Part shown: in pieces, positions 47,660 to 59,589 of the stretch | Layout of the letters: each line of letters opens with the position of its first letter | How positions within the stretch are numbered: the stretch's first letter is position 1 | Origin: Ulota crispa | Lineage: Eukaryota; Streptophyta; Bryopsida; Orthotrichales; Orthotrichaceae | Assembly (NCBI GenBank): GCA_963920765.1 | Contig: OY987246.1 | Location: 20,479,428-20,543,427, forward strand | Direction of reading: 5' to 3' | Length of the DNA stretch: 64,000 nucleotides | Made by a program: the position numbers and the translations under genes | Notes under the pieces: model-generated | What the model saw: the letters and a program-made list of their open reading frames with translations, nothing else | What the model was told of the DNA's origin: nothing | Databases searched by the model: none

Positions 47660-50600
47660 GCTCCCATGGGCCTCTCCGTGGCCAGCCTGCAACCCTTCTC
47701 CTTGCTCCTCATTCAAAACCATGCGAACAGCAGCTGCGAAATTGGAGAAGTGGTGGGATATATTTATACATTTTGTTGCCTGGCAATCAGGCAACCCTGA
47801 CTTCAACGCACTCCCTTTATTAGTAGAGTTTAGAGATTTAGATTTCAAGTAACGAGGAGGGGGTGTTTTGAAGTAAGGGCTCTTTTTTTCCTTCTTAAAA
47901 TTTTTGAGGATTTTTCCATTCGTTTGGAGATTTTTATTTTATTTGATTTTAGACTATACACAATTTTACTGGGTGGCAATATATTGTTCAGGGTGTCTGT
48001 CAAGTTTGGCTTGACTACGCCCTGTGATAAACTGAGAATTTTAATGCGCATTAATTTATGCTCATTGCCGTTGGTTTCAATAGCTTGTGTTATTATATGT
48101 TTTCTATTTCAATGTAATTCTGCTTTGCTAAAAGCTTTGGTTTGTGTTTTTATTTTTTTAAATATTTTAATGTCTTTTTTCATCATGCAGTAGCTTGTGA
48201 TTGGTACCTTCTCTATTGAGGTACAAGGTCCTTTTCAGACCATTCACCCAACTTACTTGGGTATGTGTCCTTTTAGAGCATCTCGACTTGTACGGGAAAC
48301 CAATGGGTTGGGGAGACTTTTGGATGGTAAGGAAGGATCCGCCAAAATATGCTTCTTCGCAACAACTTGTTCTTTTGCAGCAACTTGTTCAAGTATTACT
48401 TTTTTCTTTTACAAAAAGTAGATTGAATTATCGATCATGGAGAATCTGTTTCCTTTTACAAACAGCGGGACTTGTTATTGGTCGAACGTTACTTTCCCGA
48501 ATTGCACATAAATTTTTTTGTTTCCTGTTTTTGAGATTGGTTGGAAATGTTCTTACAAATGTAGCAATTTCTTTGAGTTTGTGTCCTTTTTCAATGTCTG
48601 AGTTCATCCATCCAAATTTTCTGAGATTTGTGGATCATTTATGGACTATTTATTTGGTATGATTTCAATAAGTTTTGATAGAGGAAGAGATATTTGATAA
48701 TTTGAAAGGTGTGAGTACCTTTCATGTCGAAAAAGAGCTTTATCAATTCAAATTATGACCATCACATGATTTGAGTATAAGTGATACTTTACTTAAAGAA
48801 TTTGCCATGATTAGGATTAAAAATTGCCTAATCACTAAGCTTTTGTTCAAATGAATTTTGGCATGGATTTTACCCCTATCTTTGTGGTTGCTTTTGATAC
48901 CACACACATAGTCTTGCCAAGATCTTGGAGTACAGTAGATTTCCTGTAAGTGTTACTCTATGTGTTGAAGTTTGTATATTATAGAAGTTTCTACTTTCTA
49001 ATTATTATAATAGGGTAAAGTGCTAGGAATTGTTAAGAGTTATGTTTTATCATTATCAATACTCTCTCCTTCAAAAAAAAATAGTATAAGTCATCCTAAT
49101 AATCATCAATTTGTCATCTACTAAATACTTATAGATAAAAATGAACATTCACATTTTTTCAGCCTCATGATTGTTGTAGATTATTCTCTTAATAAAAACC
49201 AAATAATTTGTGTGGTGCACTTGTTTATGAATAGATGATAATGGTTGAAAGGGCTTGAAGAGTAGCAATTAAATCTTCAACATTGGCAAATCATTGGAAC
49301 TGTACATGCATTTTATGTGAATTATTTCATAATGAAGTACAAGACACTAGGCATCAAGAATAAATGGAGCATGCAATTCTATCATGCAAGAATTCAAATG
49401 CATTACTTGTTATGAATGCTCATGAATATGTCAATTACAAGTTTGAATTTGGTCTTAAGAATACATGTGAGTCAAAAAGCAAAATTATCATAAAAATAGT
49501 TGGACTTGAAGTAAGTGATGCTTTTGAAAAAGAAAGTGATGTGGACATGTTTGAGTGAGCATCAATGGTAGGGTTCACTAAGGCTATTTTTGCAACTGAC
49601 ATTTTGAATACATGATTCAAACAAAGGTTCATTGACCTTGTGCACTTCATCAAAGGCCTTCAAACATTAATAGGGAAATTAGATAGTCTACTAGCTCCTA
49701 ACAAGTTTTTTTGATTTTTTTTTTCTACCTCTTGTAAAAGAAATGAAGTAGTCATCACTTTCAACAATATGATTGGTATAAATGTTGGGTTTACTACTTT
49801 GAGAATGTGGGTGTGACTTGGTATGTATAATTTTTCATTGTGGTATGTATTTATAAATGGTTTATTTGCAAGCATTAACTTTATTATTTTGATACTCTAT
49901 ATTGATTGACAAGTGTTATGGAAAGTTCTATTATTAATCTGTGAGCACCTACACTGAAATCGAGAAAATGAGGTCAAGCAAACCATGCTAGAAAACATTG
50001 TACGCCCCAAGCTGCAAACTTAGATCAACGAGGATTCACCGCTAAAATAGCAAAAAGGGTGCTTGCTACATCTAACCAGAAATTTGCAAAACTTTTGACC
50101 GCACCATTTTATAGATTCTAATAGTCAAAGTATAGTTGACTATGTGGCAACTGGCCAATTTTTGGGGAGTTTGTGGCTATGGATGCAAAAATTCATGTCT
50201 TAGAAGAGGCTTCTTTTGATGAAATTTAGGCAAGGGGGTGCAATACTGCAATTTACAAGTATCTTGCTTGGTGCCAAATTTGGTGATGTTTTGACATCCG
50301 CAAGGTACTTTTTTAAAAGCCCAAAGTTGCAAGGCTCACAAGGCATAGTGGACAATAGATTGGATACAGGGAAGGCTTTGACCTTCACAAGGGCATGGCT
50401 CCCGATGGTACAGCTGCAAAACCCTTCTCTAGTTTAAGCCATGCGTGCCAAAACACCCTAACAATATGGAACTGGCCATAGCCGATGGTCTCTATTCTCG
50501 CACTTAAATCCTAAACCGCATGAAATGAAGTTCTAGCATACTGTTGTCATACATGCCTTGCACAATCCATGCTTGTACAAGTGGTGAAACCCCCATCGCC

Positions 50601-51176
50601 CACTATGTGGCATGAGAGTAGTAACATACCCTAAACCCAAGTACAATTCTAGGACAATACATCCATGACTTGGACTCCATTTCCTCAAAGTCTGATTTTA
50701 CGAGGCCACATTTGGGCTGGCTGGGCGCTCACGGGTTAAGAAACAACACTTATAGATAATCAATTGTAGAACCTTTTGCCTGTGTCTATAACCTCCATAA
50801 ATGAATGGAAACTTTTGGGTCCCATGTCTTGGTGCATATTCTACCCACATCCCATCTACATTATATAGTTCCATTCAATAATTGCAAAGAACCACCGCTA
50901 TCATTACAATATTAATAATTTGAAATGGCAAAAAATTAATATGAAATTCATAACAACTTAATAAAATCAACCAAATTTTCACAAGAACGTTCTATTCATG
51001 ATTAAATTTGTAGACAATTGCAAGTTGAAATGCCTAAAAAATCAATTGAAATTAAAACTACCTACTGTCATTGGCCAATTTTTACAAAAATAAATTCCAA
51101 TCATTCTACAAATATATATTGGCAGTATTCAAGTGAGTAAACACTTTGGTTTTAAATAGAATTTGTACTTTCCTGA
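47660..51176. other. 3' flank of the RING gene and AT-rich intergenic DNA
   Basis: Probably holds the 3' UTR in its first few hundred bases; no AATAAA was seen there. The T-rich 153-codon frame at 48201-48662 has no domain signature. A lone CTCACGGGTTAAG near 50730 resembles a TTAA-element end without a partner. Confidence 0.5.
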
Positions 51177-52112
51177 TTAACCCCTAAAGGACTGAGCCAT
51201 TTTTTCAGTGAAAATCACTCAAAACTGTAATTTTTGGGAGTTAGTAAGAAGGTAATTTTTTTTGAAAGTTTGGGAAATCCAACCGTAGGATCTTGTCCTA
51301 GACTGGATTAGGTACTTGTGAAAAAAAATCAGGTCATTCCGGATAGACATGAGTGAGATATTTACATCTAAAGTGAAAAGAACAATTTTTTTCAAGGTGC
51401 TGCAAAGTTTCAGAAGCCTTTAACCATTCTTACATGAAAATAATTGCTCTACTCAACTTTGCGCTTTATTTTTCCCATGTAGGAGATCAAGTTAGCTATG
51501 TGTGGGAGAATTCTCAAATCAATCAGAACTATACAACACATGAGGGAAAATAGTAAGTAAAAAGATGTAGAGAATGAGTCAAATCACTAAATTGTTAAGA
51601 ATTTAATTATTAAAATGAAAAATGCAAATCCCAAAAATCATAATGTTGTGATAAACAATCTACATCCTTTGGGGGGTTTTTTTTTTTCAAAATAACAAAA
51701 ATTGAGTGAAATAAAGAACCTCAAAGTTTATGTTAGAGTAGAGATTCCATAACTGCTTGCAAACAAAAACTCCTCATAACTTTCATGTCATTGATTGAAA
51801 TTGAATGATTCAAAGCTTCTCACCTATAAAAATAATCTAAAGAACCAATTTCAAATTTTAATTTAAAAAAAAAAAAAATTTTAAAGAAGTTTTTGGGCTG
51901 CCCGGGCGGGCAGTTCTTCCTTGCTTTTCAGATTTTCATGCATAACTTCTTCAATAATTGTTGGAATGAGGAAAAAATTAGATGCCCGCGTAGATCTTTG
52001 AATTCTGCACCTTGAATAAAAGTTTCAGAAAATCACACAAAATAGCTTATCCAAGAGTACATGCCCAAACTCCCACCTGCTTCCAAAGGGACAACAATCC
52101 TTTATGGGTTAA
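51177..52112 (+). mobile_element. Family A copy 4
   Basis: 936 bp, TTAA both sides; box AAATCCAACCGTAGGATCTT at 51275-51294, family-A palindrome GGGCTGCCCGGGCGGGCAG near 51895, right end CAATCCTTTATGGGTTAA. Confidence 0.86.
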
Positions 52113-52514
52113 AGACATTATAAATGACAAGATGTACATGTTCTATCATCTCGATTTGCTACTACTGATTTATGTTAAATTTCAAATCATCTTTCACATG
52201 TTTGAATTTGCCAAGTCAATAATGTAAAATTAGAGTTCTTTGGTTGATGGGATCATTTGTACATTTACTTGCAAGGAACATAAAGTTTGTTTTGCAAAAA
52301 GGTCTGTTGATTATTTTGTTGTAAATATAAATGAAATGGAGTGTGGAGCAGATATGATATTGGTTTGAAATAAAGTTGTTCTTCTAAGTAGCTAGGCCAA
52401 TTTTGAGTCTCACCAAAACTACAATTCTATCCCATTAAAAGAAAAATCACATTTGCAACAATTGAACAGTGGACAAATAATGACTGAAATGGGTCATTGT
52501 GGATAGTTTTCTAA

Positions 52515-52832
52515 TAAGGTAGGAGCACCCATAAGCGTCAAACTAAGGGTTTTGAACATGATGAGTATTAAAAAACAACTAGCAAATTATAAGATCCTAT
52601 TAGGAATGAAAAAATATTGAGTTTGCACTTTCAAATGCATTATTTGGATACTATGAGAATAAGTTGTGAACTTTTAAAGAGCAAAGTGCCATTGCAGCCA
52701 TAACCACTTTCAAGGTTTCATGTTCACATGTTACACATCCTTGTTAGTACATCTATTTGCTTCCACAAATTTTTCAAGATTTTAGAGGTGACGGTTATGG
52801 GGACAATGACGCTTATGGGTGTTCCTACCTTA
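52515..52832. mobile_element. MITE with GGTAGGAGCACCCATAAGCG ends
   Basis: Inverted ends TAAGGTAGGAGCACCCATAA / TAAGGTAGGAACACCCATAA, 318 bp. Related copies lie near 11420, 39286 and 43803. Confidence 0.8.
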
Positions 52833-52936
52833 TTGTGGACACATTTTTTTTCTGGTACATAAAAATCAATTGTACTATGTGATAAAATCTTTTATTTGGT
52901 TGTTTCATATAAAGGATAAATACATGACAATAGGTT

Positions 52937-53171
52937 TTAACCCTTAATTGTTTGAAAGACCCCTTGCGGCCCATACAACATGAGATATTTTCTTGTATTT
53001 GAAATGGATCCACACCTTTATTACATTTGAGATCAACAAAAAAATTGAAATGTATAAATAAATGTGGTTCTAGTGAACTATTTGAAATCCCAAATTAAAA
53101 AATCTTGTTGGTAACAAATACCAATTATAAGACAACGTATCTCCTATGCCCATTTCACGTTTAAGGGTTTA
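52937..53171 (-). mobile_element. 235-bp element J copy 1
   Basis: Left TTAACCCTTAATTG, right end GTTTAAGGGTTTA. Interior (TTTGAAATGGATCCACACC, GTGGTTCTAGTGAACTA) is the inverse of the two other J copies. Confidence 0.72.
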
Positions 53172-54027
53172 CTTAATTGGAACTTGGAAGGTGACAGCGT
53201 CTACTTTGCTACTGGCCTGATATCTGCTGCCATGTATCTCCAATTCAGCGTCTCCTCTCAACTGCTTAATCTTTGAGCGCTTGAGATCTGAATTTGTTTG
53301 TGTTTACGGTGGGAGCATAGAGATCTTTTCACAAATGAACTATCCTATATGATGATTCACCTAATTTTGGGCTATCCGAAGTATATAAATAATACTCCAT
53401 AATCCATAAGCAAAATATTAGGAGATCTTTCACTGCTGTGCACGTATTCTATGAAAAATATTGAAAGATTTATGAAAAAAATCAACAAATTTATGTCCCT
53501 TAACATTGAGAGATCTCATTGTACTTTACAAAAAAAATCCAATGCTACATGAATAATCCAAACTTAGTTATATTTGGCATTTGTCACGGTTGTATGCCTC
53601 AGATGGGGACGCTCATTTCTATCACTTGAATTGAATGCACCTTCTCTGAAATGAGCAAATTAGAAAAATCAAACAATCTGGATCAAAAAATGGAAATCGT
53701 GGAACTAAAGTAAAGAAGTCAAACACAAAATCTACAAAAAAATAGTAATAATTATTTAACAGCAGAACGTTTTATGGACTGAGTTTAATAATAATCAAGT
53801 CATTGCAGTCTTTAAAAGTGCCCCTCTACGTGATAAAATTGGCCATCCTCTCTACCCCATAGTTAAATTTTTAATACTGTTTTTGACTCAATTTGTTTGT
53901 GTGATTCTTCAAATATCTTGAGACAGAAATCTAGTTGGTAGTTGATAATTTGGACAGCCTATAAACGAGAGTTTTAATTTTTTTCGTGAATATTTCAATA
54001 CAAGCTTTGTTTGTTGGTTTGTTGTGT
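53172..54027. other. Intergenic, 3' side of the O-methyltransferase remnant
   Basis: AT-rich; no further exon or element boundary recognised. Confidence 0.5.
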
Positions 54028-54235
54028 TTATATGGGGAACTCGGTGACAGCATTCAAGTCCACTTTGTAGACGACGTGGACATGCAGGAATCTGGCAGCC
54101 AAGTAGAGGTCGCCATAGTCGCGCTGCGTGAGTTCCTGAGTGCTGGGATTGTTGAACGCCATCATGTGAATCATGGTTGTTACTTTGAGCAAGATTGGGC
54201 TGTCAAACAGCACAGGTGGATCCACAAAACAGATT
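54028..54235 (-). pseudogene. O-methyltransferase C-terminal exon
   Basis: The open frame reads ICFVDPPVLFDSP, then MIHMMAFNNPSTQELT, RDYGDLYLAARF, HVHVVYKVDLNAVTEFPI and stop (TAA at 54030-54028). This matches the family C-terminus, in which a D..M....N..G.ERT..E...L...AGF pattern precedes a final hydrophobic strand. The exon has no stop, but its 5' edge at 54235 is exactly the end of a MITE, so coding sequence was either interrupted there or the MITE sits at the intron border. Confidence 0.8.
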
Positions 54236-55158
54236 AACGCCATATTCGTTAAATTGGGAAAATGCCATTCCCAAATTGTACTTTACCTTAAATTCAAAAA
54301 GTTACTTTAAATCGTTCAAACGCTAAATGCAAAAATATCAGATTTAGTCTGCGCCACTAAGATTTTGTCTCTTGCAAATTCCTCCTCTCAAGTGAGGACA
54401 TGTGTACCCAAAAAAAAAACTGCTTAACCCTACACCACCCAAGGGGATAGCCGTTGTGCATTTTAATTTGAACTTTTCTGACTTTTATTGAAGATTAATT
54501 TAAGTGGTCATTTTTTTAAATTATTCTTATTAAAGTCTTGTTTTAGTATCAAAAATCCGATTTTGAAAATGAATGACTATGAATTGTCTATTCAAGATTT
54601 TGTGCAAGGGTGTCCATTGCAAATCTTCACTTTCTAGTGTTGAGAGCTCTTGGAGATGAGCCTAACGTACACTAGAACTTGGAGAAACAATCACATTAGA
54701 AATTTAATTTAAAAAGTTGTAGAGTAGATTTTAAGAAGCCGTAAATTGATTAGGGTTACACATGTTGTACTTTACATACTCATATATTTTTTGACATCCT
54801 CAATTTTAAATTTGAGATGTGAAAAGAGGATTGAAAGACTTCCAATCAGTTTCACAGTTTTAACACCCTCTTCATCAAATGTTATAATTTTTTAATCCAT
54901 AAGTGATATTGTTGTGTTTTCTTTTCCTATGTGATCTTTAACGTATCTAGTTTGAATTTGTATGGTTACAATTTATAAAAAAATGATGTAACTTATCAAA
55001 ATGTTGCCATTTTGTTCATCCAAGAGCACATTCTAAGATAATAGAGAACGTCCGTATGCAGTATAGGGTTAAACCTAAAGCTCAGTTTAAGGTGATTACC
55101 TTAAACCTAATTTATTCCCTAAATGGAAGTTTAGTCACAAATTAACAAATATGACGTT
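54236..55158. mobile_element. L-type MITE carrying a nested TTAA element
   Basis: The left end AACGCCATATTCGTTAAATT is matched in inverse orientation near 55137-55158 (TTAACAAATATGACGTT). Without the nested TTAA element at 54424-55072 the host MITE is about 275 bp, as in the other L copies. Flanks are GATT and TATT. It lies directly against the last O-methyltransferase exon. Confidence 0.7.
54424..55072. mobile_element. TTAA element K, copy 1
   Basis: TTAA stands at both ends, with ends TTAACCCTACACC and (inverted) TTAACCCTATACTGCATACG. A copy in inverse orientation lies at 62070-62727 and looks nearly identical by eye over several hundred bases. There is no coding potential; it reads as a non-autonomous piggyBac-like element nested in an L-type MITE. 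Confidence 0.82.
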
Positions 55159-55421
55159 TATTGTACAAATGGACATGTCCGTTCACCCTCTTTATCCATA
55201 AATGGTCAAGACGTAAACGCAAGTACGTTTTTTTCTCTAGATTTTAAAAGCATGGGCACAGATGCAACACTGCAATTGGGCCTTGACATCCTGATTCTAG
55301 CATGCACAACCACCTAGTCTGGTCCAGTCAGTCTGTCCACCTGTCTTGTTCTACAACGAACTCAAGCCCAATGTGACAACATGAATGAGGGGCGGGGGTG
55401 TGGGAGATATCGAAGACAGGC

Positions 55422-55489
55422 CTTCATGAAGATGGTGTTGCAGCCGATGGGAACGGACTCAAGCATGTTTCCAGCCACGTGCTTCACTC
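55422..55489 (-). pseudogene. O-methyltransferase exon: GDMF-like region
   Basis: After a good acceptor (TTGCAG, 55495-55490) the frame reads VKHVAGNMLESVP then IFMK, the family's VEHVGGDMFESVP..IFMK segment. The phase matches the preceding exon, so splicing across 55952-55490 is plausible; that intron contains a 264-bp MITE (55539-55802). The expected WxLHDWxD continuation is not found downstream; the frame goes to ACLRYLPH and soon stops. Confidence 0.82.
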
Positions 55490-55538
55490 CTGCAAGCAAT
55501 CCATGTCAGTATTTTTTCCACTGATCCGGCGTGCTAGT

Positions 55539-55802
55539 AACACCATATTTGTTAAATTGGAAAAAAGAGTACATTTTGGGACTTCTGAAGGTTTTAGGTG
55601 ATCACCTAAACAAGTTCGTATTGTTTTTTTTTGTACACGTGTTGTTGTGTTCTCACTTGATAGGAGAAATTTGCAAGGGAAAAAATCTTGGTGGTTCAAA
55701 CTGAATTTGATACCTTCAAATCTAGTTTAAGGTAATTTTTTGGGTTTAAGGTGGAGAACAAAATGGTACCTCCGTTTTTCATAATTTAACGAATATGGTG
55801 TT
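55539..55802. mobile_element. L-type MITE, complete copy
   Basis: 264 bp with inverted ends AACACCATATTTGTTAAATT / AACACCATATTCGTTAAATT and TAGT on both flanks (55535-55538 and 55803-55806), a likely 4-bp target duplication. It sits in an intron of the O-methyltransferase remnant. Confidence 0.82.
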
Positions 55803-55952
55803 TAGTACTCTGGAACGCAACGGACGCAACCACAAAAAGCGACAGTTCTATATAGGTTTGAGTAAGAAAACTTGCGAAGAGCTCGCAGATGCGGCGTTTC
55901 GTTTGTGAACGTGAAGCAAGGAGTGCAGGAGTCAGGGGGAAAGCATACGTAC

Positions 55953-56052
55953 TAGGGTGTTGAGAGCTGCAGGCATCGATCACGTGAGGCTCATCGAAGT
56001 TGCAATTGATGCTGCGGATGTGCGGGCTCAGACGAGCAGTAATTACAGCAAA
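55953..56052 (-). pseudogene. O-methyltransferase exon: PHIR..NFDEPHVID region
   Basis: The open frame reads FAVITARLSPHIRS then INCNFDEPHVIDACSS, the segment after the SAM-binding glycine loop that normally contains INFDLPHVI. It ends at a canonical GTACGT donor (exon end 55953, phase 1). The proposed acceptor at 56053-56054 has a poor pyrimidine tract. This exon has no internal stop. Confidence 0.82.
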
Positions 56053-56231
56053 CTCTCGTCAAATACCTTGCTGGGATTTGCATATGAATTCCTTGGGTGT
56101 TAACAGGGAAACGTGAGAGAGGGAAAACTCACAAAGAAATAGACTGATCGAAATATTTAACACCACCGAGGAAAAATGTGAAGAATTCCTGGAACGTATG
56201 AAGGGAAATTAACAAAAGTTTGCTAATATGG

Positions 56232-56462
56232 GAGCGAGTGAGGAGCTGAACTTGCACCAACATCTTCTTGCACTTGCACGTTGTCGACCCCGCTATATGC
56301 ATTTGGAACGGCTCGCATGTACAGCATGGAAGTCGCACCTTCGCCTTGTTGAACTGGCCGGCGATCGCCATAGTTTGCTTCGCATACTCCCACGTGCTCA
56401 ACCCGTACTCTTGCACATGCAGTTGCCGTGTCGTCCACGATGGACTCGTGCAAATGCTGCCA
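56232..56462 (-). pseudogene. O-methyltransferase middle exon with two frame changes
   Basis: One minus frame reads WQHLHESIVDD. The next frame reads QEYGLSTWEYAKQ and GQFNKA. The first frame then resumes as TSMLYMRAVPNAYSGVDNVQ and EDVGASS. In family order these correspond to the W-x-HL..A..GG segment, the G(L/M)S.(W/F)EY..FN segment and the Y.GF..V..LVDVGGG segment. The glycine-rich SAM-binding loop is altered. No proper donor follows HSL, so the 3' edge of the exon is unclear. Confidence 0.72.
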
Positions 56463-57091
56463 AGCGTGGTTGTTACTTAGTGAAAGATTTGGCTAATATC
56501 AGACACCATGGGCGGACAAGCAAAACGGATGGCACATGCAAATGGACTTGTTTGTCCACTCTTGTTTTTTCACTTTCTTTCCACATGAGAGTATGTTAGC
56601 TCTCTTTTGGAAATGTAGTGATTGTTTTAGGATTTTTTTTCTCTCCATACCTTCCTTCTTCGTGCTAATGTGGCTTAAAATCTCTTAATTAGTAGTAAAA
56701 GTTGTGCACTTGTGATTTTGAAAGCTGATATATAAAAAGCATGGGCTTGTGTTGTGTTTGTTAACACACAGGTGTTGATTGAGATCCCAAGGTGGCTCTT
56801 TTCAAAGTTTGTCTTCATCATTATATGCATTCTATTTGTGTTGTCTACAATATGATGATGAAATTTTACTTCTAAAAATTTACATGTTTTTTTATGTTCT
56901 CCTTCTTTTTAACTTTCTTTGAGCGGTAGTTTCAACGCATTTAGAGTGAGGGTTTGTTTCGCATAAATTTTAATATCAAGGGTTGACTAATGAGGTGTTA
57001 GATCTAATTTTTTTAATTAGTTTTTAAAATAAAGGAAGAATCATTGCTGGGAGGCTAGTTGAGGTTACTAACTCAATTTGGTCAATTTGTG

Positions 57092-57345
57092 GTAACACCA
57101 TATTAAGTAATCTGGGCAGAAGGGAGGTACCATTTTGTATTCCACCTTAAACCCAAAAAGTTACCTTAAACTAGATTCAAAGGTTTTAGATTCAGTTTGA
57201 ACCACTAAGATTTTTTTCCTCTCAAATTCCTTCTCTCAAGTGAGGACACATGTACCAAAAAAATGTCGGAGCTCGGTTTTAGGTGATCACCTAACCCTCA
57301 GAAGTCCTAAAAGTACCCTTTTGCCCAGATTACATGAAAAGTACC
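57092..57345. mobile_element. L-type MITE, inverted copy with worn right end
   Basis: It starts AACACCATATTAAGTAAT and then follows the reverse complement of the 55539-55802 copy (GGAGGTACCATTTTGT, CACCTTAAACCCAAAAAG, GTTTTAGGTGATCACCTAA). Its far end has lost the clean inverted repeat. Confidence 0.7.
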
Positions 57346-58487
57346 AGGTACATTTCTCTTAAAGGAGAAGTGTGAATTCCGCATTGTGTTGGAAGTCCGC
57401 AGAGTAAGTAGTTCCTCAACTCATGGCTAGGACAATCATGTTTAGGAGACCTTCTTCTAAATTCAAACCTTCTAAATCCTAGTATGAATACCTTAGAAAC
57501 AAAAGAACAATAGCGTTGAAAAGGCAATTATGAATTATGGGTGTCTTAGACCTAAGAGGCAAAAAAAAAAAAAGAGTGTTGGCTGCACCACGGAACTTTT
57601 CCATACCAAGGCTCCGGAACAGAACTTTCCCATACCCAAGGCTCTTTTCACTGTAGCCGAAGCAAGTTGGTTTAGTGTTTGGAGGCACAATGCAATGACA
57701 TTGATATTCAAATCAAAAGGACTTTGTTCCATGCTGACTTGATGCTCCATTGTGCACATGCTCTAAGTATATGTAAGCACAATGCAAATGTTCCAAAGTT
57801 GTATTTAAACAAAGTGCACAATTTATAGAAGCATTTTGAACTAGTTGCCGTTGTCAATGACTTGTCTAGTTTCGATAAACCTCATCTTCCCCCAAAAAGA
57901 CCTTCGTGGTCATCTAAACAATCGGCTCGGCATTTTGCACATATGAGTTTGAGGAGCCAAATTAGAAAAGGCTTGGGTCTTTTAAACCTATTTTGTAGTT
58001 GATCATTTTTGTCTCCTTCCAAGGTACTAGACAAATGCAAGGTCGTGGATCTAAATATGAGTTCAAAATTTCCAAATTCAATCTCTTCGTGGTGAATGCC
58101 AAATATTTACTACCCCTTGAGTTTTTTGAGGTCAATCCCTTCAACCAAGCGTGTGGCCTCTCTATCTCTTTGTGTTGGATGAGTTGATTCTTTGGCATTT
58201 GTTTGAGAGGGATTAGACAATTTCATTCATTTTTCACCCAACTTTTTTTCTAATGTTAAAGTAGCCAATGTCAAAATGAGGTAAGATTGTGGCTTAAAAT
58301 TGCCTAGAATAGAAGAAGTTCCTTGTCTCAGCAGGAATCTAAGAAATCCCTCACTTAACCCTTTAAAGATGCACCTTACAACCAAGTAGTCAATTTCAGT
58401 TTTCTTTATTTTGAATCCCCCAATTTTCCACTAAATATGAGAGGGAGTTATTATGTTCTATTCTTTAGAGATGGTATCACATGTCTT
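57346..58487. other. Large gap between O-methyltransferase exons, no exon found
   Basis: Searched on the minus strand for the missing GLAPV..L.P.L segment without success. 58015-58130 resembles 14470-14560 (GGTC.TGGATCTAAATATGA..TTTCCAAAT), so it is repeat-derived. Confidence 0.5.
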
Positions 58488-59016
58488 CTAAGGTGGAAGC
58501 ATCCATAGCCAACAATGTCCCATATCCAACCAATAGGGTGCACTCACTATTAGAAAATGGGCATTTTATTATTCCGATTTATGATTGTTGTGAGTCATTC
58601 ATAATTCTAAATGACTCACAACAGTCATAATTTAGAATCATAAAATGCCCGTTTTCTAGTAGTGACTATTTTCAATATTAGTAAAGATAGGTGTTTTGGA
58701 ATGTGTTTTTTTGTTCTTTTTAAGGTTAGGACCACTTAAGTCATGTCACATGTCTCAAAGTGAAGTAGGAAGTAATGAGGAGAAAGTAGTTTGGTTATTA
58801 TTAGTATTACATGAGTTTAGAGGTTAACAAGGGATCCAAAGCACTTTTTGACTCCCAAAATTCACAATAATTTCAATTTTACAAATAAAATTATGATTTT
58901 TTTTGCAATCCCAAAATTTCTAATCTTCCTACATGAGAAAAGTATTTGTTGCCTCAAACTCTTTGTAATTTGTTGCATAATCACTTAAGTTATCAGGTAT
59001 GGGTGCTTCCACCTTA
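58488..59016. mobile_element. AAGGTGGAAGCATCCATA element with a nested CACTA-type MITE
   Basis: Ends CTAAGGTGGAAGCATCCATA and, inverted, TTAAGGTGGAAGCACCCATA. About 410 bp without the nested 120-bp element. Confidence 0.7.
58545..58664. mobile_element. 120-bp CACTA-type palindromic MITE
   Basis: Inverted ends CACTATTAGAAAATGGGCAT / CACTACTAGAAAACGGGCAT with a 3-bp ACT duplication (58542-58544 and 58665-58667), as expected for the CACTA superfamily. The whole element is one hairpin. Confidence 0.85.
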
Positions 59017-59247
59017 ACCCTTAAATGACCGTAGGGCATAGTATGTACCCTGCCGTATAATTGGCATTTGCTACCAATAAGAGGTTTAAATTTGGGATTG
59101 CAAGTAGTTCACTAGAACCGATTTGATCTATTCTCCAACATTTTTGTTGATCTCAAATATAGTAAAGGTGTGAATCTATTCCAAATATAAGGAAAAAAAC
59201 CTTGTATTCTACTAGTCGCAATGGCACGCTTAGACATTCAGGGTTAA
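59014..59247 (+). mobile_element. 234-bp TTAA element J copy 2
   Basis: TTAACCCTTAAATGACCG to ACATTCAGGGTTAA. The same interior as 61395-61628, including GAACCGATTTGATCTATTC. It abuts the right end of the 58488-59016 element. Confidence 0.8.
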
Positions 59248-59255
59248 TGCAAGTA

Positions 59256-59470
59256 ATGAGAGTTTTCTAGTGAAATGAGAGTAATTTAAAAGAAATACAA
59301 CCTGAAATTAAAAAATTCTAAGGCAATGCAACGAAAGGTAATAGGTCAATTGAGCTGAATTGACATAAAACTTTTCAAATTTGACCTGAAATTGAAATTT
59401 TTTATGTCAATTCAGCTCGATTTGAGCTGAAAAACTCTCATTTTAATGTTTATTTTGAGAGGTCCCCATT
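59256..59470. repeat. Inverted repeat with GAGCTGAATTGACATAAAA arms
   Basis: GAGCTGAATTGACATAAAA at 59351 pairs with TTTTATGTCAATTCAGCTC near 59400. AGTTTTC/GAAAACT-type outer parts extend it toward both sides. Probably a small MITE. Confidence 0.6.
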
Positions 59471-59589
59471 CTCTCATTATAACTTAACGAATATGCCGCC
59501 TGAGGCGGCCATGGGGTTCCAGGATGACATAGCCACGCTCGCTCGCTGCCATTGCTACGCCTACGTCGGCAGCGGTGGTGACGCTCTCT

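Noticed and set aside
48201..48662. 153-codon open frame downstream of the RING gene
   Set aside because: T-rich, no domain or motif, overlaps another open frame, and lies where the 3' UTR or intergenic DNA is expected; stop-poor T-rich DNA explains it.
53986..54237. Plus-strand frame of 83 codons
   Set aside because: It is the antisense shadow of the C-terminal O-methyltransferase exon, which matches its family on the minus strand.
55240..55380. Possible HDW-D catalytic segment of the O-methyltransferase
   Set aside because: A minus-strand alignment needs a stop in place of the tryptophan and loss of the histidine; too weak to annotate.
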